Notes: generated from the letters alone by a model not told the origin. A stretch of 64,000 nucleotides of DNA from Syngnathus acus (GCF_901709675.1 NC_051088.1:20498693-20562692), one strand, 5' to 3'; counted from the first letter of the stretch, positions 1 to 47,245 are shown. Program-made: numbers and translations.

Positions 1-3000
1 AAAATGCAGGGGTTTTTAATTTGCTTACAAGCATCCGTGTGAAGTTGCCCTGACACGGGCCGAACAAAAGGGTAAGGAGATTTTAGATGGATCAGTGGCT
101 ACCGTCAATTTTCTGGCACAGGTTGAAGTAAGTGCTGGCTGTTAGCTGCTATCAGATAGAACTTTATATCCTTGTAAAGTGACAAAGGCAAGACTGCAGT
201 AAGGGCAAAGCAAAGTCTTAAATCACCCATTAATTCCACCCTTAATGTCTATATTGTATCTGCTGTTGAGACACTCAGAAGCAGGGTGTAAGACAGATTG
301 ATTGATACGGTGTGCTTTTTTCCCCCACAGTGTTCTTTTTGTAAAAAGCAATCATAACAGGAAGTTGAAAAAAATGACTGAAGGCAAAAAAATGTATTAC
401 TACAGTTAAGCCTTGATTTTATGCGCCTCAATTCTATGCGACTTCCTAACTTTTTTTTGTCAATATTGTGACCAAGATACAAATTTTTGGTTGAACTTAA
501 ACACATCAGCAGTTGCAGCACAACATAACACATTAGTCCCCTGTTTCACTGGATTTTTTTTTGTCGCCTTACATGAGGGGGGACAGACTGTGATCCTAAT
601 GACACTGTGGGAGACGTTCCCCCCCCCCATCCCCAGTGCCATCTTCGCCTATGTTCACACGCATGTAAAAGTTTAGAGCCTTCAGTCAACCTAATGTTGT
701 ATTTTGTCCCAGTTCTTTCTCTTTGATGCTCACTATGCTAATAGTAATTACCAGGAGGCCGCCTTCTCAGATTAACTATTTAATGTAGGCCAGAAAGATT
801 GAAACACAGCTGTGGAGCCTGCTCTGCAAGATTGCGAAAGAAAGTCTTAACCCCCACCTCCAGGATTCCTACCCTTATACTTTTGGCTGCAAGGGGGCAA
901 CTCTGACTAGCCTGTGTGATAATGCGTGGCCTTGCAGTCTTAACTGAAATCGATTCATATGTATGTGCAAAAAGTGTCATAGAGAAGGGAAAACCAGTGA
1001 AAGCAAGACAAGGTCACAGTAAAATAACCGCATAGCTCAAGCTACTTAGCTAATCACGTATGTCTAAGAGGCCTATTCTCGCACTAACGTGTATTTTGCA
1101 TGTGTACCCATATTTCCTGGTAGCTACAAAAGCAGTCCCACGCTCACCCCACTTATATGTTTTGACGGTTTCGGCAGCACAATTAAATTGTTTTTGTTTT
1201 GTTTTCTATTGTGTAGAACAGTGGCTGCTTAATAACAAATGACAAGAAACTCTCGGAGCTTTGATTTTTGTGAAACAGCACTTTTTCTCATGCACTGCCA
1301 TTCCACATTGAACCATAAATTTCCATTTGGACCAGAGAAGAAAACTTGAGAATAGAGGAAGTATTGAATAGATAAACTTTTTAAATTGAACTTCTAAGAT
1401 TGTTTTTGCTCAGACGTGACCTTTCAGTCATCCAGAATAAGCACATATACAATTTTAAGCAGTGTTTTCATCAACCTCCCACTGATAATTCCAATCACCA
1501 ACAAATCCACTTTCCTTCATCAACAGCTGGCAGGCCATCTCAAAGCAGCTCAATTGGACAAAAGGTCATATTCCAAAAAATATATAATGAAAGCCAATAT
1601 AACACCAGGGAAACTCCTCACCGACTGATGGAAAGTGTTTCATGTTGTGGTTGTTTTTAAAAGAAATTCGAAATTATATCCTTTTATGTAAAGAGCACAG
1701 TTGGATATTTTTGAGCAGGATAAAGTGGAAGTGATGAACTTGATATACAAGGATCATCAACTTTAGTGTGTCACTGCATTTATTGAGCCTTTAACCTGCT
1801 TTTTTATATGTTGAGCCATACTTTGTGGTATGAGCATATACCCTAAATAGCCATAAAGTGGGATGGTGACAAGAATCGTGGAAATACATTGTGCTTTGCA
1901 TAAAATGCAGCTGCGTTTTCCTTTGCACTAACTGATGCACCATCACCCTGAGGCTCTTCATCTGCCTTGAAGTTGAGATCTGATAAACTGCACAAAAAAT
2001 ATTGTAAACAATTGGACATCTATATAAAGTGTTGTATGCTTGAAGCTATGGTGCTGCCTAACCATAGCAAGGACAGAAAATAAATAAATAGTTTTAAAAG
2101 TTCAAACTGCTTATATATGAACCAGCAATTGTCTTCTGTCCACTATCTATTAAATGTTGTGCAAAATTAAGTTTTTCTCTTTTTTTTTTGTAAAATATAT
2201 CAAGGAGCAAAACAAAATGCAGGAGATACAAAACGGGTGCAAAGAAAATCCAGCTGTTACTTATATCACATATACCTATAATGCCAAGTATGTGCACACT
2301 GATTCTCTATTGTTATCAATTTTAATCGCTTCGATTCTTTAGTGCTAAGTATAGTGTGGAATACCAAGACAATGCCTTTAAACCCTTTTACTGTCAATTT
2401 ACCACAGAGTAGAGTGATTTGTCACTGTGGAGCATAGTGTATCCATTATGAATTCACTTTGAAGTCAGGTATTTTAATACATGATATTGCTTGTTAAACA
2501 AAGACTTTGAAAAAACATTCTTTGTAAGAATTATCATCTTTTCACACAGCTCCTGAAATTGATGCTGCATTTATCTGTCAAAGTGAATTCTTTTAATTCC
2601 TTAGGTTAATTCCTTTAATGGTATATAAAGTCTACTCATAACCTGGTTTATATTTCACTTGTCAGCCCTTTTTGGTTTCTCCCATGTTCCTGTTTATTCA
2701 TTATCATATGAGGGAGGTTGGAACAGAAATTCATCTTAATTGACAAGATAATTAACGTGCCTAGAAAGGAGATGACCTAGCGAGATGATTCATGAAGTGA
2801 TAATTTACAGGAATTTAATCTCCACAGTGCAATCAGCACGTTTTATTCATTTATTTTTTTCTTTACTATTAGTGAGAAGAGTCAAGAATAAAAGTAAAGA
2901 AATCTTTTTTCCGTGAATTCCACTGCTGTTGGCCTTTCAAATGTGTTTTCGGTAAAAAAAATTCTTTGAATGCACAATTACAATCCATAAAGCTTCTGGG

Positions 3001-4162
3001 AGGATGTCCTCCTGTTGCGTCTGGCGCAAAATGTCTTGGAATCTCAAGACGACCGAGGAATTTGGGAATGAAATAGGCTGCCCAGTGTCAACAGGTTAAT
3101 TTGTTTTAAAATAAATTTTGTCTTACTGCATTAAAAAAAAACAATGTGAATTGTTGTAATTATTTATCTCATGTTATCAATATTAATTTTTATGGATCAC
3201 TTGTGTCTGTTTGAAGTTATATTACTGACCATTGTAGTTCTTTCTTTCTTTAATATGAAGGTTCGCCACAATTTTGCCTGTGTAAGTGTTGACGTCCATA
3301 TTTTCACAACCTTCGAGGGGCGCCATCTCAGTGGGAGCTTTCTGCCTTAATTAAGGTTGTCATTCAAGCATCTCGTTTCTTTGGAAACAGGCTTTTTTTA
3401 ACCACCTGGCTGCTGCATAGCAACTTTGATCAAACATCTTGGTTGTCATCTCCTCTGTTGTTAGGGTGTTAATTTGCTCTTTTGGACCTTGGACTTGTGT
3501 GGCTATTCCTAACTGTTGTATCCAACTTTAAAAATTCCAACATCATTTTGTGCATATCATCAATCGATATTAGCCATTCCTAAGTGGGGCTCCCATATAC
3601 ATAAATAAAGTGGGAAATCTATTATCATTCACAGTGATTATTTATCATACACCCAATACATAAAGTATGTATATGAAATTGTAGATTTGCATACTGCTAT
3701 CAAGCCAAATGTTGTTGGCACTCCAGCATGCAGGAGATAAGAATGTTGTTAACACATTTTTTCTCGAGGGCTCAGAAAAGGCGCTAAATAAAGCGAACAT
3801 GAGACTCAGTCCCACTCTGAGCAATTCTGACAGGTTTCCATTTGATGCCACCAAAAATAAACATCATACCGGTGGTACGGTTGCTTCAAGAAAAGGGTGA
3901 AGCAAGAGAGGAAAAAAGCATCATGCAGCATGTGCACATCCTTAGTTCCACAACTTTTGTTTAAATGCAAGATGCAATTTCCCTCTGGATTTATAACTTT
4001 TTTATAACTTGTTGGGAAGTTGTAAGGGTATGAGCTTAACAAGTAATCAAGGGTAAAGTAGTTTCTGTTACCATAGCTACTCCTGGCAGATCCAAACCAC
4101 ATGAACGTGCTGACAAGGAAAAGTTCCAACAAATAGTTTGGCTTGGCCAGTGTAGCACAAGG

Positions 4163-4870
4163 TTAGATGACTTGGGTCGGTGTCCCCTTGTTTGATGTGG
4201 TGGTTGGGGGGATTATGGACACTAATGCTGTTTGGCAAACATCAAGCTTGAATACCTGGAATACCTTGATAGCCTTGAGCGTTAATTTTACCCGACATAG
4301 ATTTAAGACACTCTGATGGAGCAAAGCAGCCCCAGAAGAGTCACCTCCATGTTTCACAGTAGGGACAGTGTTGCCATCTTGGTAGTCTTGGTAGAGCTGA
4401 TGTGCCTTGCTGAAAAGTCCCAGTTTTGTCTTTGCTCTCATTTGGACATTCTCCCAAAAGCTGTGTGACTAGTCAAGATGCAGTTCGGTTCTTGATTTAT
4501 TTTTAAGAGTGGTCTTGGTTGCATCCCATGAAGTGGACTTTGGCTCAAGTAACGGCAGATGGTGTGATCTGACACTAATGTACCTTGACCTTGGAGTTCA
4601 CCTTTAATTTCTTTGGGGGTTGTTCTGGTTCTCCTTTTTAACATTCATATTATCTGTTACTTGATTTTGTCTTCTGTGGTCACTCACCAGGGAGGTTGGC
4701 ACCAGTCCGGTGGATCTTGAATTTCTGAAAATGTGCAACTGCAATCACAGGAACATCAGGCTGCTTGAAAATGGTCATATAGGTTTTACCTTGAACATGC
4801 TTTTCTACAATTTTATCTCTATTATACTGAGGCAATTCTGTCCTTCGCTTTGTGTAGTCCATCTTTCGTG
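4163..4870 (-). pseudogene. Degenerate Tc1-like transposase
   Basis: Three reading-frame fragments on the minus strand lie in the order of a Tc1/mariner transposase. N-terminal HTH part: RDKIVEKHVQGKTYMTIFKQ near 4800, followed by DVPV. Second helix: TTPKEIKGELQGQGTLVSDH near 4600. A piece with NTVPTVKHGG lies near 4370. Frameshifts separate them, and the catalytic DDE residues are not recoverable. It is an inactive fossil inside an il1rapl1 intron; the terminal repeats were not located. Confidence 0.8.
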
Positions 4871-5409
4871 TGTTAACACACCCTGCCAAACAACACATAA
4901 GTGGTCCTTTAAATAGTTTTGAAGAGCAAGGGCGAGCTGAGCCATCGAAGTGCAGTTGTAGCAACAGCAGTTCTTTATAAGATGCACACCCCCAGCTGCC
5001 CAGTGGATATCAAAGCTCTGCTAACCCCACACACATCTTACCCGGAGGACACGAACAAGCCACGCCTTGGAGATTCCCAAGTTAAACACCAAATGACAGG
5101 AGCTTGAACAGCCTTGCCCCTGCAGTTGTAGAAGACATTACACAAAATGGTATCCACACTTTTGAGAGGAGGCTCAACAAACACCTCCTCAGTATGTGAC
5201 TGTAATCCTCAAGCTCAAGGACATTTTGTCATCAAAACATTCTGTTTGCATGCTCCAGTCTGAGTAGCTGCAGATCACTGATAGGTACTTTGAATTGTAT
5301 TCCTAAAACCCGTACCTCCTTAAACTTTTTATCTGCTTTATTTTTTTCAAACAATACTCCAAATACAATTCAAAAGCTTTTTTTCACTCGTTAATTTTCC
5401 TAAGATGTA

Positions 5410-5433
5410 TTATTATTATTATTATTATTATTA
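5410..5433 (+). repeat. (ATT)n microsatellite
   Basis: About eight ATT units just downstream of the Tc1 fossil region. Confidence 0.9.
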
Positions 5434-5810
5434 ACAGAGATGTACCAATACTTTTGTCCGTGTGTATGTATACAGAGTTGATGTTTCATGGAATGCAAAA
5501 ACAATACACAACCATCTAACATTAAAATTAAACATTTAAAAGCATTTACAAAATAAAATAGTCACCTTTGCAGCAAGCCTCTGTCACACATTCATACTTG
5601 CCAGATATCAACCAATTAGCATACTGTGCTTACAAACGCTTCTCTTGCATGTTCTACATCTGGGTCATGTAATTAAGATGAAGTGTAGCATAATTAATGC
5701 CTTTGCTTGGCTAATTAGCACTCACTTAGGGCTGTAGTATTCAAGTTGAGAGAATTGGTGCTAAATTGGTGTTAATGTAATTCCACACTAAAGCAGTAAT
5801 GAGTGAGTCG

Positions 5811-6040
5811 ATGGATGGATGGATGGATGGATGGATGGATGGATGGATGGATGGATGGATGGATGGATGGATGGATGGATGGATGGATGGATGGATGGAT
5901 GGATGGATGGATGGATGGGTTTGGATGGATGGGTTTGGATGGGTGGGTGGATGGATGGATGGGTGGGTGGATGGATGGATGGGTGGGTGGGTGGGTGGAC
6001 GGACGGACGGACAGATGGACGGATGGACGGACGGACGAGT
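5811..6040 (+). repeat. (ATGG)n microsatellite
   Basis: Pure ATGG units to about 5918, then interrupted GGGT/GGAC variants to about 6040. All three frames are open, which creates MDGW-type ORFs that are not genes. The unit matches the ATGGATGG end of the dispersed repeat at 6452. Confidence 0.97.
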
Positions 6041-6451
6041 GGTGGGGAAGTATATAGGTCTCTTTGTTGCATATGCACACAAGTCTACATACCACCCTCG
6101 GTCAGGGTGATTGCTTACCGGCACTTAGGTCAGTAGTGCTGCGGCCGCCCCATGGCTTATTGATGTCATGGTAATTGATTGTACTGCTTGCCGGCAACAC
6201 TGTGATGACCATTTTTTTTTAATGGCCATACAGCTGGCTTATGCTGAAATTGATTGCACGTCGGAGGTCGCCCTGACAGATCTTTTTCTCTCCACCACAG
6301 AGACTTTAGAATCAGATCAGCTCTTCTTTTTTTTTATTCTAATGTGGAAAGTTCATTTTCTTTCTACACACAGTACTCATTGGCTAGCTCCTCTGATAAG
6401 TACTGATATGTGCCTGTGTTATCACTGCCATACTTTTCCACATGCAGGTTG

Positions 6452-6743
6452 GATTTTGGCTCCTGTGCGGAGTTTGCTAATCTCCCCGTGCCAGCGTGGG
6501 TTTCCTCCAGGTACTCTGGTCTCTTCCCACATTCCAAAGACATGCATGGCAGGCTGATTGAACACTCCAAATTGCTCGTAGGTTTGAGTGTTAGTGCGAA
6601 TGGTTGTTCATCTATGTGTGCCCTCCGATTGGTTGGCCATCAGCTCAGGGGTAGTCTGCCTTTCGCCCGATGTCAGCTGTGATATGCTCCAGCACATCCA
6701 CGATCCTCGTGAGGATAAGTGGTACAGAAAATGGATGAATGGA
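6452..6743 (+). mobile_element. Dispersed tRNA-headed repeat, 3' part
   Basis: Contains degenerate versions of a common teleost repeat: GTGCGGAGTTTGC, TCCCCGTGCCAGCGTGGGTT, CAGCACATCCACGATCCTCG and the end AAAATGGATGAATGGA. The tRNA-like head is missing. Related copies lie at 11083 (-), 14815 (+) and 30073 (+). Confidence 0.65.
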
Positions 6744-7039
6744 CTATGTACATTACCATTTACAAAGAGTAAACTAGACACATAAGACGCATTTGAAAAT
6801 TCATTCTGACACGCATGCACTACTTTGTGAGTGGGTGTGTTCAGATAGGCAGAGTGCAATCCACTCCCATTAACTTCCCAACACAGCCAGTTCTGACGCA
6901 TCATTTCCCCAGTCAGAGTGCCCCGTGTGTGTCCTGGCACTCCGTTTTTGGTGGACTGTAACAGGGCGGCAAGTTTGAGAAATGCTCTGAGATTTTGATG
7001 ATTATTGTCTGGAATCGTAATTTTGATCCATAAATGATC

Positions 7040-7152
7040 ATTCGTTCAGATCCTAGATGGGAATCATACTTCTTAAGGAAAAACCTTAAAAATGTATTAC
7101 AGACAGAAGCATCCTCCTTCCAGGATAACTCAACTGCAATTGATGCCAAGCC
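7040..7152. mobile_element. Diverged dispersed repeat fragment
   Basis: Shares the GGAAAAACCTT...CCTTCCAGGAT...GCAATTGATGCCA order with the repeat at 44683. Short and old. Confidence 0.35.
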
Positions 7153-10100
7153 AGCAACATGCCTCACTCCTATCTATGCAATGATATTTAAATGGCATAA
7201 GTCAATTGAATGTAGTAGTTTGCTCGTGATTTGAGGTGTGACTGTGAAAAGCAAATGCATTTTTGTACAGAAATTTACAGTTTCTTCATCTTGACTCATG
7301 TTTGTGGTTGTAATTCAGCTAATTTAATCAATTTTTCCCCGAAAAGTGTGGTGAAGCCAGCTTGCAAGAATAACGCATCTTGTGTGTGAAATCCTCAATG
7401 CACAAATTATGTTTGTTCTATGAAAGGCCCTCAGAGTCAAAGCTCAGGAACATTTCTTTGGAAGTCCTCATTGTTATTGCTTTCTGTTATGGGCAAGATT
7501 TTTTTTTTTTCTTCATAAAAATAGTCCAACTTGTGGGAGCTTGTACTCACACAGATAATTAAATACAAGTTTACAACTTTACTGCAGAGCCTATCTGACC
7601 AAAGTGTGCCCGTTGGAGGACTTCAGAGATGCTCTGTGTACTGTTTTTAGCCCGCAGCGCAGGGTAAATCGAAAGTAGTCTGAGAGATGTGTGATCTACC
7701 AAGCCAAGCAGAGATAGAAGTTGTCCTTGGGAAGCTAACATAAACGAGATCATCTTTGGAGCTGGAGGAAGCAACTTGTAAAATCTTAATTAAAAGATTG
7801 TATCACACATAGTTTTGCATGTGGAAAATATGGAAATAATGGACTTAAAAGACAAGTTTTCACAGTTGGAGCAGAGAAATAATTTACCATGCAGAGAGTA
7901 GGCGGAATGAGAGAACTGCCAGGAGAGAATCTGCATTTTTTAAAAATCCACAGAGATGATCGCCTCAATACAGCAACTGCACAAACTTTTTCAGTGCACC
8001 CTGTCTCTTTACTGTCCTCATTATGGCAAAAACAAATTAACACAATCAAAACAAATCACAACACATGCTGAGTTTGCCAAATATGCCTAATGGCGACTTC
8101 CCCTCACATCCTCTTAAAGAGTTCCAGCAAGCAGAATGAGGGCAGTGTTTCACCTCTGTTGTTGTTTTGTTATTTTGATGCATTTGTAAATTGATTTTTT
8201 AAAGCCTCAAAAGACACCAAGATAAAACAAATTGACGATTGGATGACATGATGCTGGTTGGTACAGCCCTGCATATCATCACATGAAATCAGAAATATAT
8301 AATTGGATTCTGAGTGCTTTGGGCTTCTTATATCCCACGTGTGTGTCACAGCACACAGTTATCATAACAAGACTAAGTACGACATCACAGGTTGTTATTT
8401 CTTTTTTCTTCAGGACTGCAATTTTCATCTTTTGCTGGAAATGAGACATAGATTTAGACAACATGCCACTAACATGTTTAATAGTTTAAAAAAATAATAC
8501 AGATGGAATTTCATACTAATTGTAATTTATTTGGGATCTTATCGAATTATCTCTCTTTTACTTCTCAACATACTGTCACGCCACACTTTTGTTTAGCAAA
8601 CTGCAAAATATTTTTCTTCCTCCACTAGCCCCACCTTTCTTCTGTGACTCATCCTCAGCATCCTTATATTTTCAGCCACTTGCCTCAAAATACTTCACGC
8701 TTTCTCCTACCACTTATCCTCATTTTGAGAGAATGAATTTCATCAAGAATGGGTCCCCTGCTGAGGGATCAGCTGTGCGATGAGTGACAATCTCCCTAAT
8801 TAACACCATCTCGGCATTGTACAAAGGGTCACCTATAAATGCCAGTTTCGTTCTGTTCTGTCAATGGTTGTGCTGGATCATCTCCAAAATCTTGGTATTT
8901 TGTTGGGAAAGAAATGTACCTGGGTTTTTATTATGTGATGTTTGTGCAGGAGTTCCATATTTGTTTGCATTATGTCACATCTATTGAATTTTTATGGGGG
9001 GTTTTTTTCTACCGTTTGTATTTTTGAAAAATTATGCCAATTTAGGGCCAGGGAAGTGGTGCTCATTTTAAAGAAGCAGCTTGCTTTTCCTGAGGAAACC
9101 TTTATTTTCAGCAAACTGCTGCGATGCAACTATAAAGTCAGCGTCTTCTTGGGGGCATAGTGAAATATATGGTTCTGAAGTTATAATGAGGTAGTAGCTT
9201 CAAAACCTTGCACGCTAAAGCAGACTGCAGAGTTTTGTCAATTACCAAATTTTACTCAACGAAGGGAAGAAACGGGAAATACCAAAGCAAAATGATATAA
9301 AAAAAAAAAAAAAAACGATGCATAAAAACAGTCGAAAACTAAAAAAGGGGAAAAAAAAAAAAAGAAGCGAGAACCTGTCAACTACACAATTAAAGGAACA
9401 CAGTGATGAGTGCCAGAGAAATGAAATCTTAACTGCTCAAGTTAAGAAGAATCATGGAATCAAGGACAATGGAACTACTTACGATACAGACCAGAATAAA
9501 CAAATACAAGCTGGAATCTGGACACGACAAAGCAAACGGAACATTCACTAAAACTAGCAATAGTGGCAAGTAAGCAGTAGTCCGGCTTCTTCTTCTCCAC
9601 TTAAAAGCCCAGTTTCAGGTGTGTTATACATTGGGGTGGGGAATATACAAAAAAAAAAAAAAGAAAGCCACAGACTTCTGTGTGCTGCTACAGAATAACA
9701 GAAGCTGTCGGCTCAAATGACAGGCTTGCTCACTTTTCAATCTACAAGAAGAAGAGCTGGGATTTAATTTGCCTACGTGCAAAATGGTAACCACACATCT
9801 CCAATAACGTTTGCTTCGAAAAGCCGCTTTCTACTTTCCTGCGTAATTTTCCTCCCGCACACACACACACACACACACATGCATACTCTTGCTCTTCATC
9901 TGCCGAAGTGGTCTTTAATGAAGTGTGAAGAGCGCACTGCAACGACCAATCCCCCTCCTCCTCTTCCTTCCTCTGTTTTCATCTTCCCTCATGTCACCCC
10001 AGGGAGCCTCAGCAAGAGTCGGACAGAGCGCCACACTGAGCATAAGACAGGAAGAAAAGTGATGGGAGGGTTAATGAGATAGAACAAGGTGGTTTTTTTT

Positions 10101-11082
10101 CTCTCTCTTGCATCAACTTCTCAGCACCCCAACCCTCCTCAACCCATCCATTATCATATGATCACGGGGATGTTTTGAGATGGTCTCCCCCAGCTGATCG
10201 TAACATCAGGTTGATCGCTGAGTTTGTGTGCATGTGCAGCTGAGTGTGTTTTGAAGCAGGTCAGACTTGATGTGCTCGGTGCCCCTCAGCTAAAAGCCGG
10301 CCCACTCTCACTCATAATAACGTACCGCAGAATTTGAATTTTCAGGGCAGAAACACCCCAGGTCACCAAATGTGTGTGGTGTTTGCGTGCCTTCCAACAT
10401 GGCTGACTTTCACTGCAATCATCAGCAGTGTATAATCCGGAGTATTATTATGTTTTATCATATCTGAATCAATTTTGTATCATGCAAACTGGAGGTTGTG
10501 GCTCCATGTACACGGTGTGATATCTGTGCTTCCCTTTAAATCCAGCCTTGTTTACTGTCAGAGCTCCTTCTCACCGTGTCACGGTGAAGCAAATAATCTC
10601 AGCACACTTTGTGGGGAAAGGGATAATTAAAGTAATGAGGTTAATTCACGCAGCACTGAAGCACGCCAAGCACAAGCAAATGCATCTATTGCTTTTATCC
10701 TTTCCATTTATTTTGCATTTGATCTGAATTTGTCATTAATGAGCTTTCAGAAACCGTTTCTCCTTCCACTTCGAAGGACCATATTTGTAGTCTTGTCTTT
10801 ATCCAACGCTAGCAACCCATGAATGCAGATGTGTCCAAGTGTGTGCATCAAAAACCTCCACCTGTGTTGTTTATTACTCTTTCAGCATCAATCACAGCAC
10901 CGTTCATTTAAAAAAAAAAAAACAGGCCCTGGCGCTCTGCTTTTCCAAGTGCGTATAATGGAAAGCCTACCTGCTGTTGCTTGCAGGGATTCATTAGCAT
11001 TAGGAACCTCTGAGTGCATATCCTCTGTTACTAAGCCAGCTCGTCATTTTTCAAAGAGAAGATTTAGCTTTTTTTTCATTTT

Positions 11083-11426
11083 CCATCCACCCATCTTCTG
11101 AACTGCTTTGACCTCATGAGGCCTGCTGCTGTGTTGAAGCCTATCCCATCAGTAGGCGGGGTACACTCTGAACTGGTGGCCAGCCAATCGCAGGGCACAC
11201 ATAGACCTTAAACACTCACAATCACACTTAAGGACAATTTAGAGTGCCCAATTATTAATGTTCATTTTTGGAAATGGGGGGAAAAACTGGAGCACCTGGA
11301 GGAAACCCATGCAAGCACTGAAAGAACATGCATAACTTCCTCACAGGAAGGCCAGTGCCAGAATCGAACCCTGCACCTCTGAACTGTGAGGTAGTCATGC
11401 AAAGCAGTGTACCACTGTGCCGCTTT
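11083..11426 (-). mobile_element. Dispersed tRNA-headed repeat, near full length
   Basis: Minus-strand copy of the same family. It starts at the head near 11426 (GCGGCACAGTGG), with a B-box-like GGTTCGATTC near 11370, and runs through to the CATCCACCCATCTTCTG tail at 11083. It is divergent (old). Confidence 0.65.
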
Positions 11427-11615
11427 TATTCATTTATGTTTTAAAAATGTCCTATGCAGTTGGCCTGATACGTGTTTTTTCATTTCTTGTGAAATAAATT
11501 ACAGTTGATTCAAGCAGCAGCTGTTGCACCATACATTCTTCCTTTTCTCTGTGTTGATTCAAATATTTGGTCTTTGAGTTATTAAAAGTCCTCTCTCCGT
11601 TTGTCTTCCTTGCAG

Positions 11616-44520
<32,905 letters not shown>

Positions 44521-44682
44521 CACACACCCATCCCTCATTGCAACACTGGACTTACTAACCCAGGAGACAGGGTTGGATTGGTTTTTGCAATTTGTGTGCC
44601 ATTTGTTCTTTCCATTTTCAAAATCAAAATACAAAAAAAAACTGTCACTGATTTTTTTGTTCAGTTTTTTTCCTAACATTAA

Positions 44683-44895
44683 GTAAAGTCAATTTTATTT
44701 ATACAGCTCTTAATCACAAACATGTCTCAAAGGGCTTCACATGGCCACAATTGACAATTCTTCTCGACATCCCCTGATCTTAACTCCAAGGAGGGCAAGG
44801 TTTCCCCTAACTGGGGAAAAATGACAAAACCTTGAGAAGGGACCGTAGATGGGAGGATTCCCCTTCCAGGATGACAAGACTGCAATGGATGCTGA
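44683..44895. mobile_element. Dispersed teleost repeat in the il1rapl1 3' region
   Basis: AAGTCAATTTTATTTATACA, then CTCAAAGGGCTTCACATGG, AAACCTTGAGAAGGGACC and CCCCTTCCAGGATGAC match a very common fish interspersed repeat that I recognise only as a type. A diverged relative appears near 7040-7150 (AAAAACCTTAAAAA, CTCCTTCCAGGATAAC). Confidence 0.5.
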
Positions 44896-44978
44896 GTTGG
44901 CAGCATTGAACACACAATTAAAAAAAAAAAAAACTAGACGAAAATATGCCAGATTTCAATTTTGCCATTATGATTCAC

Positions 44979-44984
44979 AATAAA
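44979..44984 (+). terminator. Candidate poly(A) signal AATAAA, proximal
   Basis: AATAAA about 460 bases after the il1rapl1 stop codon. Use is not demonstrated. Confidence 0.3.
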
Positions 44985-47122
44985 TTGCGGTAATGTACGT
45001 ATTAGGCCTTATGGCTCTATTTTCATCTCTTTGCCCTCTTTGATAATGCAATGTTAATGGGTGAACAAACAAGCCATTTTTGCCATTTGCTGAAAAATGA
45101 CTATTATACAAGGTTTTGGCCCAACGCCAGCAATATGAAAATAATCAGGCACTCTTTTTGCTTTTGATTCCCAGTTATCAACTGGAAAGGGAAAGAACAA
45201 ATGATGCACGGATTGTTTTGTCACATTGAACAACAATTAAAAAAAAAAAAAAGAGGAAAAAGCGCAAGTGTTTTGCGCTATGCCTGTAAAAACCATCATG
45301 TAACTTAAGCCAACACCGGTTAATATGGCTGGGAAAATGCTGAAATACAGGGTCATGTACATAGTGTTTGTATTTCTTTGTAGCATTTCTTTTTTAAGGA
45401 TATTCTGTGTCACCGTTTGGGACTTTTTGTGTTTGTTTGTTTGTTTGTTTTCTGAAGCTTGTGAAATGCGTCACACATCGATAATAGGGGGGGGGTGATT
45501 AACGGTGGTGGGATGGAACTCCGGGAGCAAAGTCTCAGCTGCTCCAACCACTGTAAAGGACGCAAACTCAGGAGTCACCAATCCCAATAATGGATGGCAG
45601 TGGTACCTGAGAAATACGGTGCTATAGCCTTACATTGCTGTTTTCTTTGAGATAACAACAGACTTATTTACCCTAACAAATGATTCTATCACAGAAAAGT
45701 TTGACTGTGTATTATTTTATGAAAAGAGTCTATTTTTGTAATTGTGTGACAGAAGGACTTTAAGAGTAGAGCAGAGTTTTGTAATGCAGTGGGTATAGTT
45801 CTCCCCCTCTGATGGGTTATTCACTGTCTTTTATATATATAAAAAAAAAAAGAAAAGCTTATTACTGTTCAAAAGTCTTGGGCCACATCATGTGTTGTTT
45901 TAGGAGCCGATGTCCCTCAAAAGAGGGCATATTTCTGCCAGTGCCAAACAAAAGTCATTCATTTATAATTGCTGGAGGCAATCAGGGCACTGTATTGATT
46001 CAAACATTGAAAATAGAATGTTGTATCTGCACCTCTGTCCAAATTCTCACCCAAAAAAAATTCCTGGCCCCATGTATTACCCATTTTGAAGAAGGCTATT
46101 AGAACAACAAAGCTAGTGAAGGCCCAAGACGTTTGCACAATATGTACATTTCCATCATTAAAAAGGCCAGTTGTGACACTGTGGCAGCATCTTGAGGCAA
46201 CAATGCCACTGGAGATGGAGAGACGGAGGAAAGGAGAAGCCACATCATCACGCAAAGCATTTGCTTCATGCGGTTCCTCCAGTCGGACCAGGGCTAAGCC
46301 ATCATATGACTGCTCTGCTGTCTGGGCACCATTCCATTTCGCCAGCAGGACAGATGTCACTTATTACAGTAGTGCAAACATTAGGGCTTTGGCCTCCAAA
46401 CTCAGGATGATGTTGTGTGTTCTCTGTAGATGTTTTCTGTGTGGAAAAGTGGGAATGCACTTGTGTTATGACTGCAACTTTTCTTTCTTATTACCCATGG
46501 CAACATGAGCGTAAATGAAACTAGTAGACTCGAGCACAGGAGGTGTCGCCATAATGAATAATACACCTACAGGATGTGGTGATGGAACAAAATGTTTGTT
46601 CCGCTTTTGCGGATATACAATATAGTTACTAAAGACTTTCTATAAGAATTAGGAATGAATCTGTGGAAGTCAATTGAAGGGTTGAGATTTAAGCGCTAGG
46701 CAACAGACATACCGGAATACAAGGGGCCTTACGCAAACTGTTTCCACAAAATGAAGGCGTAGAATGATAACAAATGTTATGGTAGTAGTAATTGTTAAGA
46801 ATGAAAAAAAATCCATGGGACATAGAGCTAAGGATGTCAAAAAAAAAAACTCAAATACTTTTTTTTTTTATTACTGTGCCTATTTCAAGGCACCTTGAAG
46901 TTAAAGTCATGAGATTCTAGAGGATTCATTCTGGAGTATGTTTATTTTTTAAAGGCAAATATGAAGCGCTGAAACAGATGAAAGTATATGAAATTAAAAG
47001 GAAATGACCACGTCAAATGTTTCTTTCACTCCCAAGGCTTGTTACTGGCTTGTCGACTAAAAGAAACGCTCACTAACTTATTAGGCCAGTAAGGTGTAAA
47101 CTTAAGCACTCTTGACTTGTGT

Positions 47123-47159
47123 TTGACTTGACTTGACTTGACTTGACTTGACTTGACTG
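47123..47159 (+). repeat. (TTGAC)n pentanucleotide repeat
   Basis: Seven or more ACTTG/TTGAC units downstream of il1rapl1. Confidence 0.9.
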
Positions 47160-47245
47160 TTTCTTGTTAAACTACGATTCGAGCGTTTCCGAAAGCCCCC
47201 GTGTCTGACTTTTTAGGTGTAAAATGTTTAAAGCCGGAATTAAAG

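Larger units (their letters stand above)
1..11615 (+). other. il1rapl1 intron (3' end of a longer intron)
   Basis: No exon with Ig1/Ig2-type residues (for example a CELKYGG-like end before the LTDKPPK exon) was recognised in this stretch, so it is read as intron. It holds a decayed Tc1-like transposase (about 4163-4870), a TTA run near 5410, an (ATGG)n block at 5811, two copies of a dispersed tRNA-headed repeat (6452 +, 11083 -), a poly(A) stretch near 9300 and a short (CA)n near 9859. The rest is unremarkable AT-rich sequence. Confidence 0.7.

Noticed and set aside
5741-6136. Overlapping 100-127-codon ORFs rich in MDGW or HPSI
   Set aside because: Translations of the (ATGG)n microsatellite in all frames; the same applies at 13078-13370 and 20479-20773.
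45959-46508. Overlapping 133- and 140-codon ORFs between the genes
   Set aside because: No motifs and opposite-strand shadows of each other; the region is probably il1rapl1 3' UTR.
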